Positions 1 through 12,680 of a DNA stretch of 64,000 nucleotides are shown here, one piece after another. Made by a program: the position numbers and the translations under genes. Position 1 is the first letter of the stretch, and each line of letters starts with the position of its first letter. This stretch comes from Juglans regia (lineage: Eukaryota > Streptophyta > Magnoliopsida > Fagales > Juglandaceae), in the NCBI RefSeq assembly GCF_001411555.2, contig NC_049912.1:25119722-25183721 (forward strand), given 5' to 3'. The notes below the pieces were generated by a model. The model worked only from the letters and a program-made list of their open reading frames with translations. It did no database searches and was not told where the DNA came from.

Positions 1-1529
1 TCTTGCAGTATCATCTAAACAGATCTATTTTCTCTTTCCATGTTTTCCGGTGACAATATAGGGCTCTTCTATCCATGTATGTTTGTACATTAGTTTGGAA
101 ACTAGTTGAATCACCTAAATATACATTGTAGCAATGGCAAATGGTAATATCTACCATGTCAACTACATTGATAAGCCATTTCAATATTTTTATGCTTGCA
201 CAATAAATTAAGCAGTGGCCTTGTATTTCATGAAAAATTTAGGCATCAGACATGATGGTACTCACAATGCCATCTCGGGAACATTTCATTATTTGCATCT
301 GTGAGAAGAAAAACAGGTGCTGCATTATTAACGGCCACTTTAAAGGAACACAATGTGTCAATGTGTGCAAGTGACCTGACTAAACTAGAAAAGTAGAATG
401 GGAATATTGGCTGCATATATTAGAAAGGTGAAATTGCCTAGTAGCTAGGAAAATACATAACAAACCCTTAGGTTTATTGGTCTCAAAATAATAGACTAAT
501 AGCTTAACATATATTCTCCAAGGATTCGTTTATGAATTGATCACTAGTCAGGATGACAAATGACAATATTCAAAACTCTAGCACAGAACTCCTTGCACCT
601 GGATTTGCTTCTGCTTTCAACTCACCTGTCTGAATGAATTGATCACAACCCTCCTTAAATTTGGTAACCTTCAATGTTGACATTTTGGCATCATGCATCT
701 TGCTTCTCACCTTAAGTCAAGGAACCTATGGCCATTTTTATATAAGTTGAAGGCGACCACTCTTTTCGGGTTATGCCGTAAAGAAAGACGAGTCTCTCGA
801 TACACTACCTTAGACAGCTTGCATGAACAAAGGGGAGGCGTACTAAAGGCGCTCTCCTTACATAAGTTAACAAAGTAAGGGAGATTTTTCTTTCCACAAA
901 AGCAGCTGGCAAGGGTTCCAAATTAAGACTGGAATGGATATTGGTAACCTTCAATGACATTTGGCATCATGCATGCATGCATTCCTTAAATTTTGGAATG
1001 TCCTCACTTTATATTCGCAATTGACAAACCTTCAACTTACATATACTATGAGACTATTTAAATGTTGCATTCTCTTAAACTAAACGATTTTAATTTGTTC
1101 TTTGCAGGAATAAAAATTGCATTGTTGCTGTCATCTGTTTCACAGTAGTCGTCCTTTAGAATAATGGTTAAATAGGCACTCGAAGTTGTGACTTTTTCTT
1201 CGAGTGTTGAGAACTTGATGCATGTTGATGATCTATATGCAAGCTGAACGTTTAGGGATTCTATGCATGCATAATTATGCTCGTGTTATTGTGATGTAGT
1301 TGGGCGGCACTTTTTAGATTGCATATCCATCCTTTTAATCTGTTGAGACCTTTGGAATGAAATTGAAAAAACCCATTAACTATTTTTCCCTCGAGCCCCT
1401 CCTAGATTGTATTTCTGGTTTTCGTTCTTCATCGAAATATTGAGAGATTTCAAAGGAACGAGTACCCTCATGAAATTTGATGGTTTGTCTTGAGTACAAA
1501 TCATTTTAAAAAAAAAAAATTTGCTACAA

Positions 1530-1660
1530 CCACAAAAGATTTTTATAAAATTAAATTTACAAACTGACGTAACTTGATGTAATGTGTTAGATCTGTTTTA
1601 TAATAAAAGTAGTTTTATAATTTAACGTATGTTACGATAATTTGTTAGTTTTTATTTATT
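1530..1660. repeat. Family B palindromic MITE copy
   Basis: Contains the family core: a TTTATAAAA-like end, then ACTGACGTAACTTGATGTAATGTGTTAGATCT, split by mutation, then a roughly inverted half. The copy is degenerate on its right side. Confidence 0.5.
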
Positions 1661-2537
1661 TATTTTGTGAATAAAGTATTTCTATTTAAATAAAAAACTA
1701 TATTCTATTTTTTTTTTAAAAATATTAAGTGAAACATGAAATAGACAATTCTTTTGATATGGGCCGGAGTCTGTTCATAAATAAATATCAAGATTGACAA
1801 TGTTTAACTTGCTGCTGCCTGCGTTCGTGAGAGAAATGCCAGCTAGCATTCACATTGGTCTATACATCTTTATATATAAAGTCATATTTACATCATATAA
1901 ATTTAAATTTTTTTATATTGACTTATGCATCTCTAAATATTTAGTTAGTTATAAACAGAATTTATGTAAATTTAGAGATCAATTATGCACTCTCCAAAAT
2001 ATATTTAATTTATTTTTTCTCTCTCCTCCGTTTCTTGAGAAATTTGTATTTGTATTGTAATGATGTTAGAGAAATTTGTATTGTAATGATCTTGGAGAAA
2101 TTTGTTTTGTAATGAATTTGTATTGTATTGTATTTCCATGTTAATATGTGTTGTTGATGAGCGCATGGGATTTATTTTTTGTGTATATAAATTTGATTTA
2201 TTTTTTTAAGAATTTGATGTATTTTATTATATATGGAATTGCTAAATTTGGATGCTTGAAATTGTATTAATATATGTATTGGATGCTATGAAATTGTATT
2301 TAGGCAAAAAATTAATAATAATAAAATAATATGTATAAACCAATATGGGAGTTTTACTTAAATGACAAAATGGATATATAAAAAAGTTGATTATATATAT
2401 GTACATACATAGATAATACTAATGCTTAGCAAAGCGCGGAGAGGCAGTAAGAGAGTTGAAGGGGACGGTGAGATCTTTCTTCGTGTCTGAAATTTAAAAC
2501 TTCAAATAAAATAGAAATAAAAGTAAGGTGCTGGAAA

Positions 2538-2576
2538 TAATATATATATATATATGTATGTATGTATGTATGTATT
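2538..2576. repeat. AT and GTAT microsatellite
   Basis: A run of TA dinucleotides passes directly into GTAT tetranucleotides, a compound simple repeat. Confidence 0.9.
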
Positions 2577-3658
2577 AATGTATGGATCCCACAATCCAAT
2601 CACTGGAAAGGCATGGTGCACATCACGTGCGTCGAAAAGAATTGCAGGGGGAAAACACATTTTCACTCAAAAAAAATTTTATTCATCATCTCTATACACA
2701 TATCACCATCCACCACATTTTTTTTTACCAAATGTGCAGTATATAGATGATAAATAAAATAATTCAATAAATTTAAGAAAAATAAAATTAAAAAAAATTA
2801 AAAAAATATATATATAATGTGTTATGTGAGAATGATAAATAACAAAACTAGACAACTCAAATAAACTTGGACCAGCAGTCAAAGGCTTTTAGCAAATGCA
2901 TAAACATTACTTTTTAAAAAAAAAAAATAGACTCAATTTCATTCCATAACTAAAGTTACAGTTGTGACTTATCAATACAAAAAAAAATCTGAACTGTAAG
3001 TCAAATTACGCATCTATTTTGGGGCACCTCCGCACACATTTATTTATAGTATATATTATCTTAACTTCTATAAAATTCTCTTCTATTAAACAGAACATTC
3101 TGTAAAAACAGAATTAAATAATCTCTCTTTCAAAGAAGAAAATCATTAGTCTCTTTTATCCTACCATACAGGAGGAATACGGGACTCTGTTACTATTGAC
3201 ACAAAGTCCAAAATAACCTACTTTAATGAGAAACGAATCGACCAACTTTTTCATAAAGTAATACGATTTCAAAGCCCAGTTTCTATGAACCAATAAAAAA
3301 AATTAAATAAATAAAAATAAAAGCATTCGACATGATTGAATAAGGTAGGTTGCTTTTGGAGGAGGATGGGGGTAATTATTTGGGTTCATATAGACCATTT
3401 GGTCAATAGATAACTATGATTTCAAATATTAAAAATGTTTAATGTCCCCTTTTTGGTCAATAGATCAATATATACTCTTGACCATTTAATATTTGCTTGT
3501 ACGGTACGGTCAAGACTGATCATAGTTTATATTGGAATTAAACAGCAACGAATTCTCATCTAGAAATAAACTCAAATTGCTTGTACGGCCAAGATAAATC
3601 CTTTTGATCTCTATTAAAATTGTTATGCACTACATAATTAAAACATTAAATACACAAA

Positions 3659-3800
3659 GAAATTTTATAAAAATAAGTTTATAGACTGATATAGTTTAGT
3701 GTGGTATGTCAGATCTACTTTACGGTAAAAAAATATTTACAATCTAATGTATCATATTAAACTACATTAATATATCAATTTACTTTTATAAATTATTTTT
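3659..3800. repeat. Family B palindromic MITE copy
   Basis: About 140 bp with inverted halves. The left half runs from TTTATAAAAATAAGTTTATAG into ACTGATATAGTTTAGTGTGG. The right half mirrors it, ending in a sequence like TCAATTTACTTTTATAAA. It matches the copies near 30.0 kb and 36.7 kb. Confidence 0.6.
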
Positions 3801-4860
3801 TTTTTATGGATTTAGTAATTCTCTTTACCATATATCCCGGCCGCCTTCAACTTTTTTTTTTGGTTGTTACAAGAGTTGATGACTAAAGCCAAATAGATTA
3901 GTCAGATAATAAATCAAACTAATCGATGACCCCCACCCCCACCCCCACATTGCAAAATCTTCCAAACATGATGTACGAACGAGGTTGTCAATCTTGAAAT
4001 GTTAGCTAATTTCACACTAACATGATAATGTTTGTGGAGTTTTAAAAAGATACAATGTTTCATACAAGAATTTATGTCCAAGCATGCTTATCTCATCAGA
4101 AAATGTGTGATAATGGTTTTCGATGACCCGAATGTAGCCAGCCAGCCAGCCATTGGTGCATGTTTCTGCACACGGAACTTAGACCTTTGACTTGAGATCA
4201 TCATACCTGTTGGAAACTTGGAATATTAATCCGTCATTGTCGGACTTTTTAGACTGAACAAGATTATGGTAAACTGGGTTAATCTTTCTTTCTATCTTTC
4301 TTTCTTTTTTGGGGTTTTATTGGTTTTTTTTTTCTTATTTTTCTTCCAAAATTATGAAGTGCTGGTGGGAAGTTAGGGAGGTGTGATGGAAAGAGGAGAG
4401 GTTTATTTGATGTAATGGAAGAAACTACATTTATCAGCCAAATACCAAAGAGCTAGCTGGGAATAAGCTATTCCAAATGATGGATTAGTTTAAAGTACTC
4501 GATCTGATGGATATATGCTTATTGTGATGTAATAAAAGAAACTAATTCTATTTTGTCAGCCAAAAGCTGGCTTTAGACACGTACGTACATGGTGTAAGCC
4601 TATTCCAAGTGATGGGTTAGGTTAAGGTAGTATGATGTTTTATCTACTATAATCATTCCAATATTAATCAGATAAATGAGATTTAGATCCCCTAAAATTA
4701 TTGTCTTAATTTTAGGATTTAAGTGAGAGAAATATAGATAAAAAACAATGATCAATCTCACAACATTCATTGATTATTAATTAATATTGTCCAAAAAATT
4801 TAATCAAACAACTATATATATTGTGAAACTCATTTTATATATCTATCTCTTACAATTTGA

Positions 4861-5040
4861 GACTCCGTTTGGATGGTGAGATGAGATGATTTTTTATAAA
4901 AGTTGAATAAAATATTATTTTTTAATATTATTATTATTTTAGAATTTGAAAAAGTTGAATTATTTATTATATTTTGTATGAGAATTTGATAAAATTGTGA
5001 TGATGAGATTAAACAGTTTTTATATCCAAACAGACCCTAA
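4861..5040. repeat. Family A MITE copy
   Basis: Begins near CTCCGTTTGGATGGTGAGAT and ends ATATCCAAACAGACCC. The AT-rich interior carries the family signature TTTTTAATATTATTATTATT followed by a GAATTTGAAAAAGTTGAA motif. Confidence 0.8.
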
Positions 5041-5500
5041 GTTTTGAGTTCAGGCATAAACTCTATATATTTTCTTTTTCGATATATATTTATTTGCACT
5101 GAAAGTCATCAAACACAGCACATCTTTTGAGTCTTTTTTATCAATATGGTAGGAAAGTTAATGGGAAAAGGAACCTACGTACATGCATGGGCTCTATTCA
5201 CAGCCTGATTCATGCACCTGCCATTGCCGAATTTTATTTGCCAAAGCTAGCTGTTATTCATGAACTTCCATTGCCGGCCTGCTTAGTTAGGTTAATACCG
5301 GCGTCCGGATGCAGCCTGGAAACTGCAGCGCCCATTTATTTGAACCCCAAATATAATACTCTCTACTGTGGATGCATGGGGGGTAATGAGTTTTCAAGTT
5401 GCACACAAAGAACACGCGATGAATTGCCCACTTTGCATGTACGGATTCAACATGGATTTGAAAGAAAGATAGATAAATATATAAAATAAGTCACGTTATT

Positions 5501-5938
5501 TAGGGCCGGTTTGAATACACAGATAAAATACAAGTCATCTCATCTGAATTGTATGGTTTGTTTTATTTGTGTATCCAAACGCCAAAATGTAAAGTTTTTA
5601 ACTCATCTATATATCTTTATATTGTACATTGATTTCAAACAAACTATAAATTTTTTGCAAAGTCAAGTAATCTTATGGTCAATTTTATCAAATCTCCAAC
5701 TTTATCATACGCCTCCCCTTCTCATGCCACTGTTCTACTTATTTTTAATATATTCATAGAAGTGGGATCTACTACTTTATCAAATCACCAAAAATCAAAA
5801 CTCAAAAATCATCTCATCTAATCACTATTCAAACATATATTTTTTTTACAAACCATCTCATCTCATCTTAACTCAAAAATCTCATTACTATTCAAAATAT
5901 ATCATCTCATCTAAACTGCGTAACCAAACGATACCTTA
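5501..5938. repeat. Long Family A-related element
   Basis: Ends match Family A (GGCCGGTTTGAAT at left, AACCAAACGATACC at right), but the interior is longer (about 440 bp). It carries repeated CATCTCATCT motifs, suggesting a longer relative or two overlapping insertions. Confidence 0.55.
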
Positions 5939-7027
5939 TTGAGACAATATTAAATATTTAATAAATATTACAGAATTCATTATATATATATATATTTCTT
6001 ATACTCTAAATCATAGAGTTTAGACAAGAATTTAAGAGAATTCAAATCTTATGTAATTCACAGGTCATATTCGTGTCTTATTAAGTCATGAGTATTTGAT
6101 TATATAGGTTAATTCAAACACGATATGTTAAACTAAACCAATCAAACCTTCAAGCCCTAACACAATCTATTTAAATAATTGTGACATGATTTGTTTTAAC
6201 CCATTTAATAATTATATAAAAATGAGTCAATTCGACATAATTTATTTCAACTTATTTTATGTAATTTGATTGAAGTGACTCGCATAATCCATTTGACCTA
6301 ATTAACATAATTTCATATAAAAGTTAAAATCTATATTTATTAGTAGCCACAATATCTTAAAAAATTAATTTTTTTATGTATGTCTCATTTTTATTCACTT
6401 TTTTTCAAAATGAGTGATGACTGCAAATATCATCCTTTTAAAAAAATTAGACTGCATACTAATATAAAATATTAATATTTCATAGATTTTTACATATAAT
6501 AAAACTAATATTACAAACTCAACAATAACAAATATGAGCATTGGTCTCAAATTACGATCCTAACAATAATAAAAATGTAATTTAAACAAGTTATTACAAA
6601 TTGATCTATTATCGATCTATTTATTAATTGTGTATTAACAAGTCAACTCGTTTTGATCCGAACTCATTTATATCAAACTCAATTTTATTAATTTTGTATT
6701 GCGTTTGTAATGAATTTACGAATCTTGTGGTGTATAAATAATCTTTTATGTCCATTTGGCATTCTCTATATGTTGCCGCCACACTCCATATCAATGAATC
6801 ATGTGCTACCATTTTTAAGAACTCCCACTTGTTACCTTTTCTTTTCTTGTTATTTTTCCCTCAGGAATATGGGACTTGAATTATGATCTTCTCTCCTCGA
6901 AAGACGTATCGGCCTTGCTTCGAATTGTATGCTTTCCTTTTAGGCGCCTCAAAAGGAGATGCTTATGTCCCAAAAGAAATGTCATTGCAAATTTGTTAAA
7001 GTCATTAATTTTTTTTTTTTAAACATA

Positions 7028-7158
7028 CTAAATTTTATAAAAATAAATATAAAAAATTGACAGGATTTTATATCATATATTATATTTAATTTATAATCTA
7101 ATGTACCACATCAAAACATGTGAATTTATAGATTTATTTTTATAAAAAAATTTTGAGA
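7028..7158. repeat. Family B palindromic MITE copy
   Basis: Contains TTTTATAAAAATAAATATAA at left, a central ATCTAATGTACCACATCAAA, and a mirrored ATTTATTTTTATAAAA at right. Same layout as the other Family B copies. Confidence 0.5.
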
Positions 7159-7349
7159 TTAAAGCATTTCTCTTTTTTATTTGAACTAAACATAAATAGT
7201 TTGTTAAAAGATGTGTGTAAATCTTTCGTAAAAAAAAGTGAGTCATATTAAAAAAATACTTTTTAAATATTTCCTTTTATGACGTAGTCTGATTTTTTAC
7301 AAATTACCTAACTTGTACAAATCATTATTATTGTTGACATATATGTGAG

Positions 7350-7535
7350 AAAAGATTTATCACTATTTGGATATAATAACTATTTTATCTCATCTCATTA
7401 TTATAATTTTTTTAAATTTTTACATAAAAATATAATAAATAATTTAATTTTTTTAAATCTTAAAATAATAATAATATTATATTTAATTTTTATTTCAATT
7501 CATCTCTTCCTACCTTAATCCGCTATCTAAATTGC
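7350..7535. repeat. Degenerate Family A MITE copy
   Basis: The interior keeps the CATCTCATTATTATAATTTT and AATAATAATATTA signatures. The terminal TTTGGAT is visible at left; the right terminus is diverged. Confidence 0.45.
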
Positions 7536-7800
7536 AACTAATCTGAAAAGAATTCAAATACACGAAAAGATGAATTATGTAACCTTGAATAAGTATGAGA
7601 GGGGACAGGTACTTATTCTTAAACAGCATGGGAAGCAGTACGGACCCATTGCAAATGAAAATATGGAGTGAATTTCAATGGAATGATTTGATAACATGAA
7701 AGAAATTGGAGGGAGGGGGCCCTTAAAATGTGTGGATTAAGAAGCATAATTAAATAAAGTTGATGCCGGTGTGGTGTTAGGCTTTTTTAGAGGGACAGAA

Positions 7801-8000
7801 CACGTGTACACTCTCATCTAGAGAGAGAGATTCTAATTCTAAAGAGAGAGAGTCCAGGGGAGAAGAACCTTGGAAGACACGCCCCTCCTCTCTCTCTCTC
7901 TCGGTTTTCAAAACCAGCAACCAACCCCACTTGTATTAGGAATTCACTGAACCCAACCCCTGATCTCTCTCTCCCCCTCTCTCTGTGTAATATCAGTAGT
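7801..8000 (+). promoter_or_regulatory. Probable ARGOS-like promoter / leader: G-box and CT tracts
   Basis: A perfect G-box (CACGTG, 7801-7806) is followed by GA and CT microsatellites (for example 7883-7903 and 7965-7983). CT-rich tracts close to transcription starts are common in plants. The exact start of transcription cannot be fixed from sequence alone. Confidence 0.4.
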
Positions 8001-8287
8001 AATAATAATTGTGATCATTGAAATACAGTGCAACAGCCCACAAGTGTATCAAAAGGAGAGGAGATACCAATCCCATTCCACCCTTCCCATTCGTTCATCT
8101 AACATCCATTCCACCTTTAGAAATTAATGTAGCAGAAAACCCACTTCTCAATTTTTGTGCTTGAAATTGTCTTGATTAGTTTTCTATGCTGCAGGCTACT
8201 GACCAGAAAAGAAAGGATCTGTAAAGGGGTCTGTCTGTCGTGTTGCCTCATTCGGAAATTTTCTTATCACCACAACGGAAGGCTTCG

Positions 8288-8818
8288 GTAGCTTTTTCAA
8301 CATCACTGGTATTAAACTCTGCTTCTCTGTCTTTGGTTTTCCTAATCTTCGTTTGATCTCTCTATCTCTCTCTCATCTTTCAAGAAAGTTAGATTTCATA
8401 TCTGGGTATTTATATTTTTCCTTTCTTTCATTAATGTATTGGGTTTTTAGTGCAAACCAATCCTGTTTAAATCTTGGAGAATCCCTTAATTCATCTTCAA
8501 CAAAATCAAGCTCTCTCTTTTGGTGTGTGAGACGTATTGTACAGAATTGTTTTGGCTTACCATGGTCTTAATATTGGATCGGGACTTGGAATCCATGTGC
8601 TGTGTTTGACTTGTGTCAAGCTTTTAATTTCATTGTCCATGCATGTTGTGGTTTACATTTCAGTTCAAATCTTTGAATCAATACATTACATGATTTTCCG
8701 ACAGTCTTCGCCGAACATGTATATGTTGGAGAAGATGTTTGCCGATTTATTTGACTTTTTCTTCTTGTTTTTGGTAGAATGTTCGACTGATCGAATAATT
8801 CTGTATGATTTCTTTCAG
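8288..8818 (+). other. Possible 5'-leader intron of the ARGOS-like gene
   Basis: A GT at 8288 after GGCTTCG (or another near 8310) and the pyrimidine-rich acceptor TTTCTTTCAG ending at 8818 could bound an intron in the leader. Without removal, the leader carries open frames of 72 and 116 codons (8353-8571, 8537-8887). Boundaries are tentative. Confidence 0.3.
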
Positions 8819-9372
8819 TTGTTCAACCTCGGAGTCTGGTTGGATTACTGGGGACGACGTCTCAGGGTTTGCGCATTGAACAAGTAGCGATTCTTTTGTG
8901 GACAGATAGAGACAAGTGGTATTGATTAGAGGTCGAAGATGGTTGCGACTGTTGTTTCTTAGAAGGGATACCCAAAATCAATTTTTCTTGCAAGATTAAG
9001 TTTTGAATCCGCTCTTCATTTGTAGCTATTGAAGAAACACTACACTGGGTTGTTAAAGTAGAAGCCGGAAGGATTGCTACCTTAAGAGGATTCTCTGAAT
9101 TTTAAATTTGATTGCATACTTGAACCAGCAATTTAACTACGTCACAAGTGTTTTGAGTTTCGAAAAATCTGGAAGTTTGGACATTTCTTTGGCAGATATA
9201 TGGCTCTTTAAATTCAGATATTGTGTGATTTGCATCAGTTCAATCTGATCTGGGGTGCTGTGAATTGGGTGGGTGGCTAGGAGAATTTTAAATGAGATTT
9301 GAACTTCCTGAATCGGATCCGAGATTGTTGAAAGCTTTGATTTATTCACGAAACCACTCTACAAGTCGCATT

Positions 9373-9717
9373 ATGGATGCAAGAACAAGAAAGGTTCCTT
9401 CCCCCCTGCTTGAACGAAACAAGATAGAATATCATCATCACGGCCATCATCAAGGAAAGAAGATTGAATACCAACGCACCCTTTCACATGGGAAGGGGAG
9501 CAGCAGAAGATTGTTGACAACAAGTTACTTCAGCATAGAGTCATTGCTTTTACTCGTATGTCTCACGGCGTCTTTGCTGATTCTTCCCTTGATACTTCCA
9601 CCATTGCCGCCGCCACCATTCATGCTGCTTCTGCTCCCTATAGGGATTCTGGCAGTTCTTATGATTTTGGCTTTCATGCCTTCTAACGTGAGGGACATAA
9701 CCTATACATATGTATAA
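9373..9717 (+). CDS. ARGOS-like / organ size related (OSR) membrane protein
   Basis: A 114-residue protein of the ARGOS/ARL/OSR family, small plant membrane proteins that promote organ growth and lower ethylene sensitivity. What is seen: a basic His-rich N-terminus (about residues 1-48), then LLTTSYFSIE, then the family core with two hydrophobic segments (about 55-74 and 84-101) joined by the diagnostic proline turn LPPLPPPP, ending in LAFMPS. Length and layout fit the family. The coding part is a single exon. I chose the ATG at 9373 because homologs start with a short basic region. An in-frame ATG at 9292 would add 27 residues (MRFELPESDP...). Upstream is a long leader with a probable intron and several ATGs, so translation may be regulated. 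Family assignment is firm; the choice between ARGOS and ARL is open. Confidence 0.9.
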   Translation: MDARTRKVPSPLLERNKIEYHHHGHHQGKKIEYQRTLSHGKGSSRRLLTTSYFSIESLLLLVCLTASLLILPLILPPLPPPPFMLLLLPIGILAVLMILAFMPSNVRDITYTYV

Positions 9718-10084
9718 ATGGTGTCATAAACATGCAAATGCACCTCTCTCATCATACAAATTTTGTAACTGCCTCAATGTTAACAAGAAATGGATGAACA
9801 GTTCTTTTATTTCTTATTGATATCATTTGTTTTTCATCGCAAAAATCCTTTCCTCTACGAAACATTTGATTTTGCGGATGTTCTTTCAATTTCAAGGTCT
9901 AGTTTAATGAAATCCTTATTTTTCTGTGGATTTCCATTCAATTGGCATCACAATCGATATGAGCACACTTCATCTCATTTCATGAAGAGAAATGTGATCC
10001 TACAAAATCTTGGCATTAAGTTCTATTAATGTCTGTTTTCTTGCCCGAACCAGTTTGGCCTAATTATTGTGAAGATAAGATAAT

Positions 10085-10250
10085 GCTACATACAGTTGTA
10101 GAATGTGCAAGTATCGTGCAGTCGTTTTGAAAAAAAGTATAATCTCCTATTAAAAAATTATTATTTTTTTATGTGTATTATGCATTTATTCATTTTTTTC
10201 AAAGTGATTGCACGACGCTTACCCATTTACGATTACAACTATCATTTCTC
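10085..10250. repeat. Family C MITE copy (TIR starting GCTACATACAGT)
   Basis: About 165 bp with long inverted ends. The left end reads GCTACATACAGTTGTAGA then GTGCAAGTATCGTGCAGTCG. The right end mirrors this as GATTGCACGACGCTTACCC followed by a degraded GATTACAACT. The interior is AT-rich. Confidence 0.7.
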
Positions 10251-10353
10251 AAAAAGAAAACATGTACCTTTGGTTCACGTGGCAAAACCTACTCCAAACC
10301 TCTTTAAAATATCTAATTTGAATTTGGCAGACCATATGGGATTGAGGAACTTG

Positions 10354-10540
10354 GGCTTCGTTTGTTTTCACAGTTCATCTCAACTTATCTTTTCTAATCA
10401 TTACAATTTTTTTAAATTTTCATACAAAATATAATAAACAATTCAACTTTTTCAAATCTCAAAATAAAAATAATATTAAAAAAATATATTTTAATAATAT
10501 TTTATTCAACTTTTATCTCATCTAATTAAAACAAAAAACA
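10354..10540. repeat. Family A MITE copy (reverse orientation)
   Basis: Starts GGCTTCGTTTGTTTTCACAG, continues with CATCTCAACTTATC, then the AACAATTCAACTTTTTCAAA motif and AATAATATTAAAAAA. The right end is weak. Confidence 0.7.
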
Positions 10541-11739
10541 AAAAATGAAAGGGCAGCTTGGTACCACAAATGCTGAGAAGAAATGTCTTTCTTCATTAGG
10601 GAAATGGGATAACCTCTTAACCTCCGATCTCATTCATGCACTGATTGAACCGAACCCAACACCCAACTTAAGCAAGGAAGAAAGATACTGGTAACTATGG
10701 TTAGGCGAGGAAGATGGGGTAGGGTTGTTGGGGGGAGTGAGTACTTGACATCATGGCAGGATTTTAGGCATGACGCGTTACAAGGCATCATATTCATATC
10801 CCCCAATGAGATGAGACAAAATTCCCTTTCATAGGGTCACTGATTACATTCAAGGGCATTGGTTGACCAAAAGAATGAAAATAATTTTATAAAGCAGAGA
10901 GAGAGAGAGAGAGAGAGAGGGTGGATCTACCTCATTTGCTGGTCACCATTTAAGGAAAGGGGAAGGAACGCCAGGCATCCTTGTTTTTTCTTTTCATTAT
11001 TTAATAGCAGCAGATGGGATGGGATGTGATCTCTTCCCACCATATATAATCTGTTTCTCAAAGCTAATGATCGAAGGGAGAGTTCATTTCGTTGCACCCA
11101 CCGATCCAATTAAGAATTATATTATATTCCTTTTTCTTTTTTTATTATTATTTGAAGAGATCTCCATTCTGCATGATTTGCACCTGTGATGGTGTTTGAT
11201 TCCAGTGCCTATGGCTAGCGGTCAAATGCCCACGTGAAACATCTTTTACTCGCCATATAACTTTTGGGCTGCGTTCATCTTTTACTTGCGACAGCGTCGA
11301 AACATCCACCTCAAGCCACCACCGCCCATAAAATCTTTTATTTGGGTACTGCATGACAACGGATGGATTTCTATTTTTCTTTTTCCTGAAATAAAAAATT
11401 ATTTGCAAACATATTTATCGGATGGCACATTGTAAGAAGAAGTAAAAGTGTTTGATTATAAGAGAATTTATATTTGGGACGTGCAAGTCTCGCACATTCA
11501 TCTTAAAAAAGTATATAAATTATAAATAAATCTCTTTTTTTTTTTTTAAAGAGAATGTGGAGATTTGTATACCTTAATATTGTATCTAGTATTACTCTTT
11601 TCTAAATAATTGTAAAGAATACAAAATTAATGACATGCTATAAATTGAGAATTTCATACCTACGTGTTGAAGGGAGCGGATAAAAGTAAACTTTAAAAAA
11701 AATTAGAAAAATGTTTTAACTAAAAAGAGATCGTAAAAG

Positions 11740-11832
11740 CCAATAGCATGAGGCCTGATGGCACAAGACCCATATCTCCAAAATGGAGATCATGGGCTCG
11801 ACCCCTTCTCTTTTGTATAAAAAAATAACAAT
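11740..11832 (+). mobile_element. tRNA-like SINE copy
   Basis: A short block with GAGGCCTGATGGCACAAGAC, resembling a pol III A box, then a B-box-like GGGCTCGACCCC, followed by an A-rich tail. A closely similar sequence with a longer A tail lies at 55815-55915. I infer a small SINE family, not a functional tRNA, since no cloverleaf closes. Confidence 0.5.
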
Positions 11833-12680
11833 AATAAAAAGTAAATTTATAATTTGATATAATTTAATATGATATATTATATTATAAAATTATTTTTATT
11901 GTATAAATATATACTAATATAAAACGTTGCCCCTCAATGTACCCGAAAGTGCATTGATTTTTTTATTTTTTTATCATTTGTGTGCACATAAATGCTTTGA
12001 AAAAAAAAAGAAAACTATCCGTGCATTTGGGGGCACAAATTTCGGTCCCCCAGCAGCAGCAGCACCCAAAATTATTTGACCCAACCCATGTCCATTTTCT
12101 TTTGCTAGACTGACAATTTATGGGCAATTTCGAACGACAAACCGTATTGTTTTTTTCCACAGAATGTAGATTTGCTCGATTAAGGAGAAGATTGGGCGGT
12201 CACATGCAAGATTCTGGGTCTGGATTTGCTAAGATTAGATTATATGTAAAATTTCTCGTTTTGTGCTTTTGAATCCCTCTCACAGAAACCAATACAAATT
12301 TGTAAGTTTCAAGACGGTGGACGGTGAAGAAGAAAGAGAAGAGGAGAATATAAAACACTCAGGAAAAAAAAAAATTTTAAGAGAGCTTAAGAGAGGGAGA
12401 GGAGGTCAATGCTATAGCCAATATACACAACCATTATATTTCCAACACCTTTGAGAATAGTTGAACTGTGTCATACACCACGGATCAACTTGCACATGCG
12501 ATATTAATTAAGATTATACATTACATGCCACATATGAAGTGTGCAGGGAGACCTTAAGATGAAAGGCAACCCACATATGATGGAAAGAAAATTGGCAAAC
12601 CTTGATAACTTCCATCACTAGACCTCAGCAAGAGAGCATATTATTACTTATCTATGGCACATATAGGTTTGAACCAAAAA

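Larger units (their letters stand above)
1..7800. other. Intergenic region left of the ARGOS-like gene
   Basis: I see no conserved protein here. The stretch is AT-rich and filled with short interspersed repeats (separate entries), an AT/GTAT microsatellite near 2538-2575 and a short CCCCCA-type repeat near 3928-3950. Open frames of 60-120 codons occur (for example 5127-5489) but show no recognisable motif and have repeat-like or AT-biased composition. Confidence 0.6.
9721..12480. other. Intergenic region between ARGOS-like and SKIP35-like genes
   Basis: It holds the 3' flank of the ARGOS-like gene and, at its right edge, the 3' flank of the convergent ankyrin gene. Repeat copies lie at 10085-10250, 10354-10540 and 11740-11830, with a GA microsatellite at 10894-10920. 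I see no conserved coding region. Confidence 0.55.

Noticed and set aside
693..878. 61-codon frame near the left edge
   Set aside because: No recognised family; short and between imperfect direct repeats.
5127..5489. 120-codon open frame
   Set aside because: No recognisable domain or conserved motif, no clear codon structure, and it lies among repeats. It could be a gene fragment, but nothing in the sequence supports that.
11740..11832. Functional tRNA gene
   Set aside because: A- and B-box-like motifs are present, but no acceptor stem or cloverleaf closes, and a second diverged copy with an A tail points to a SINE.
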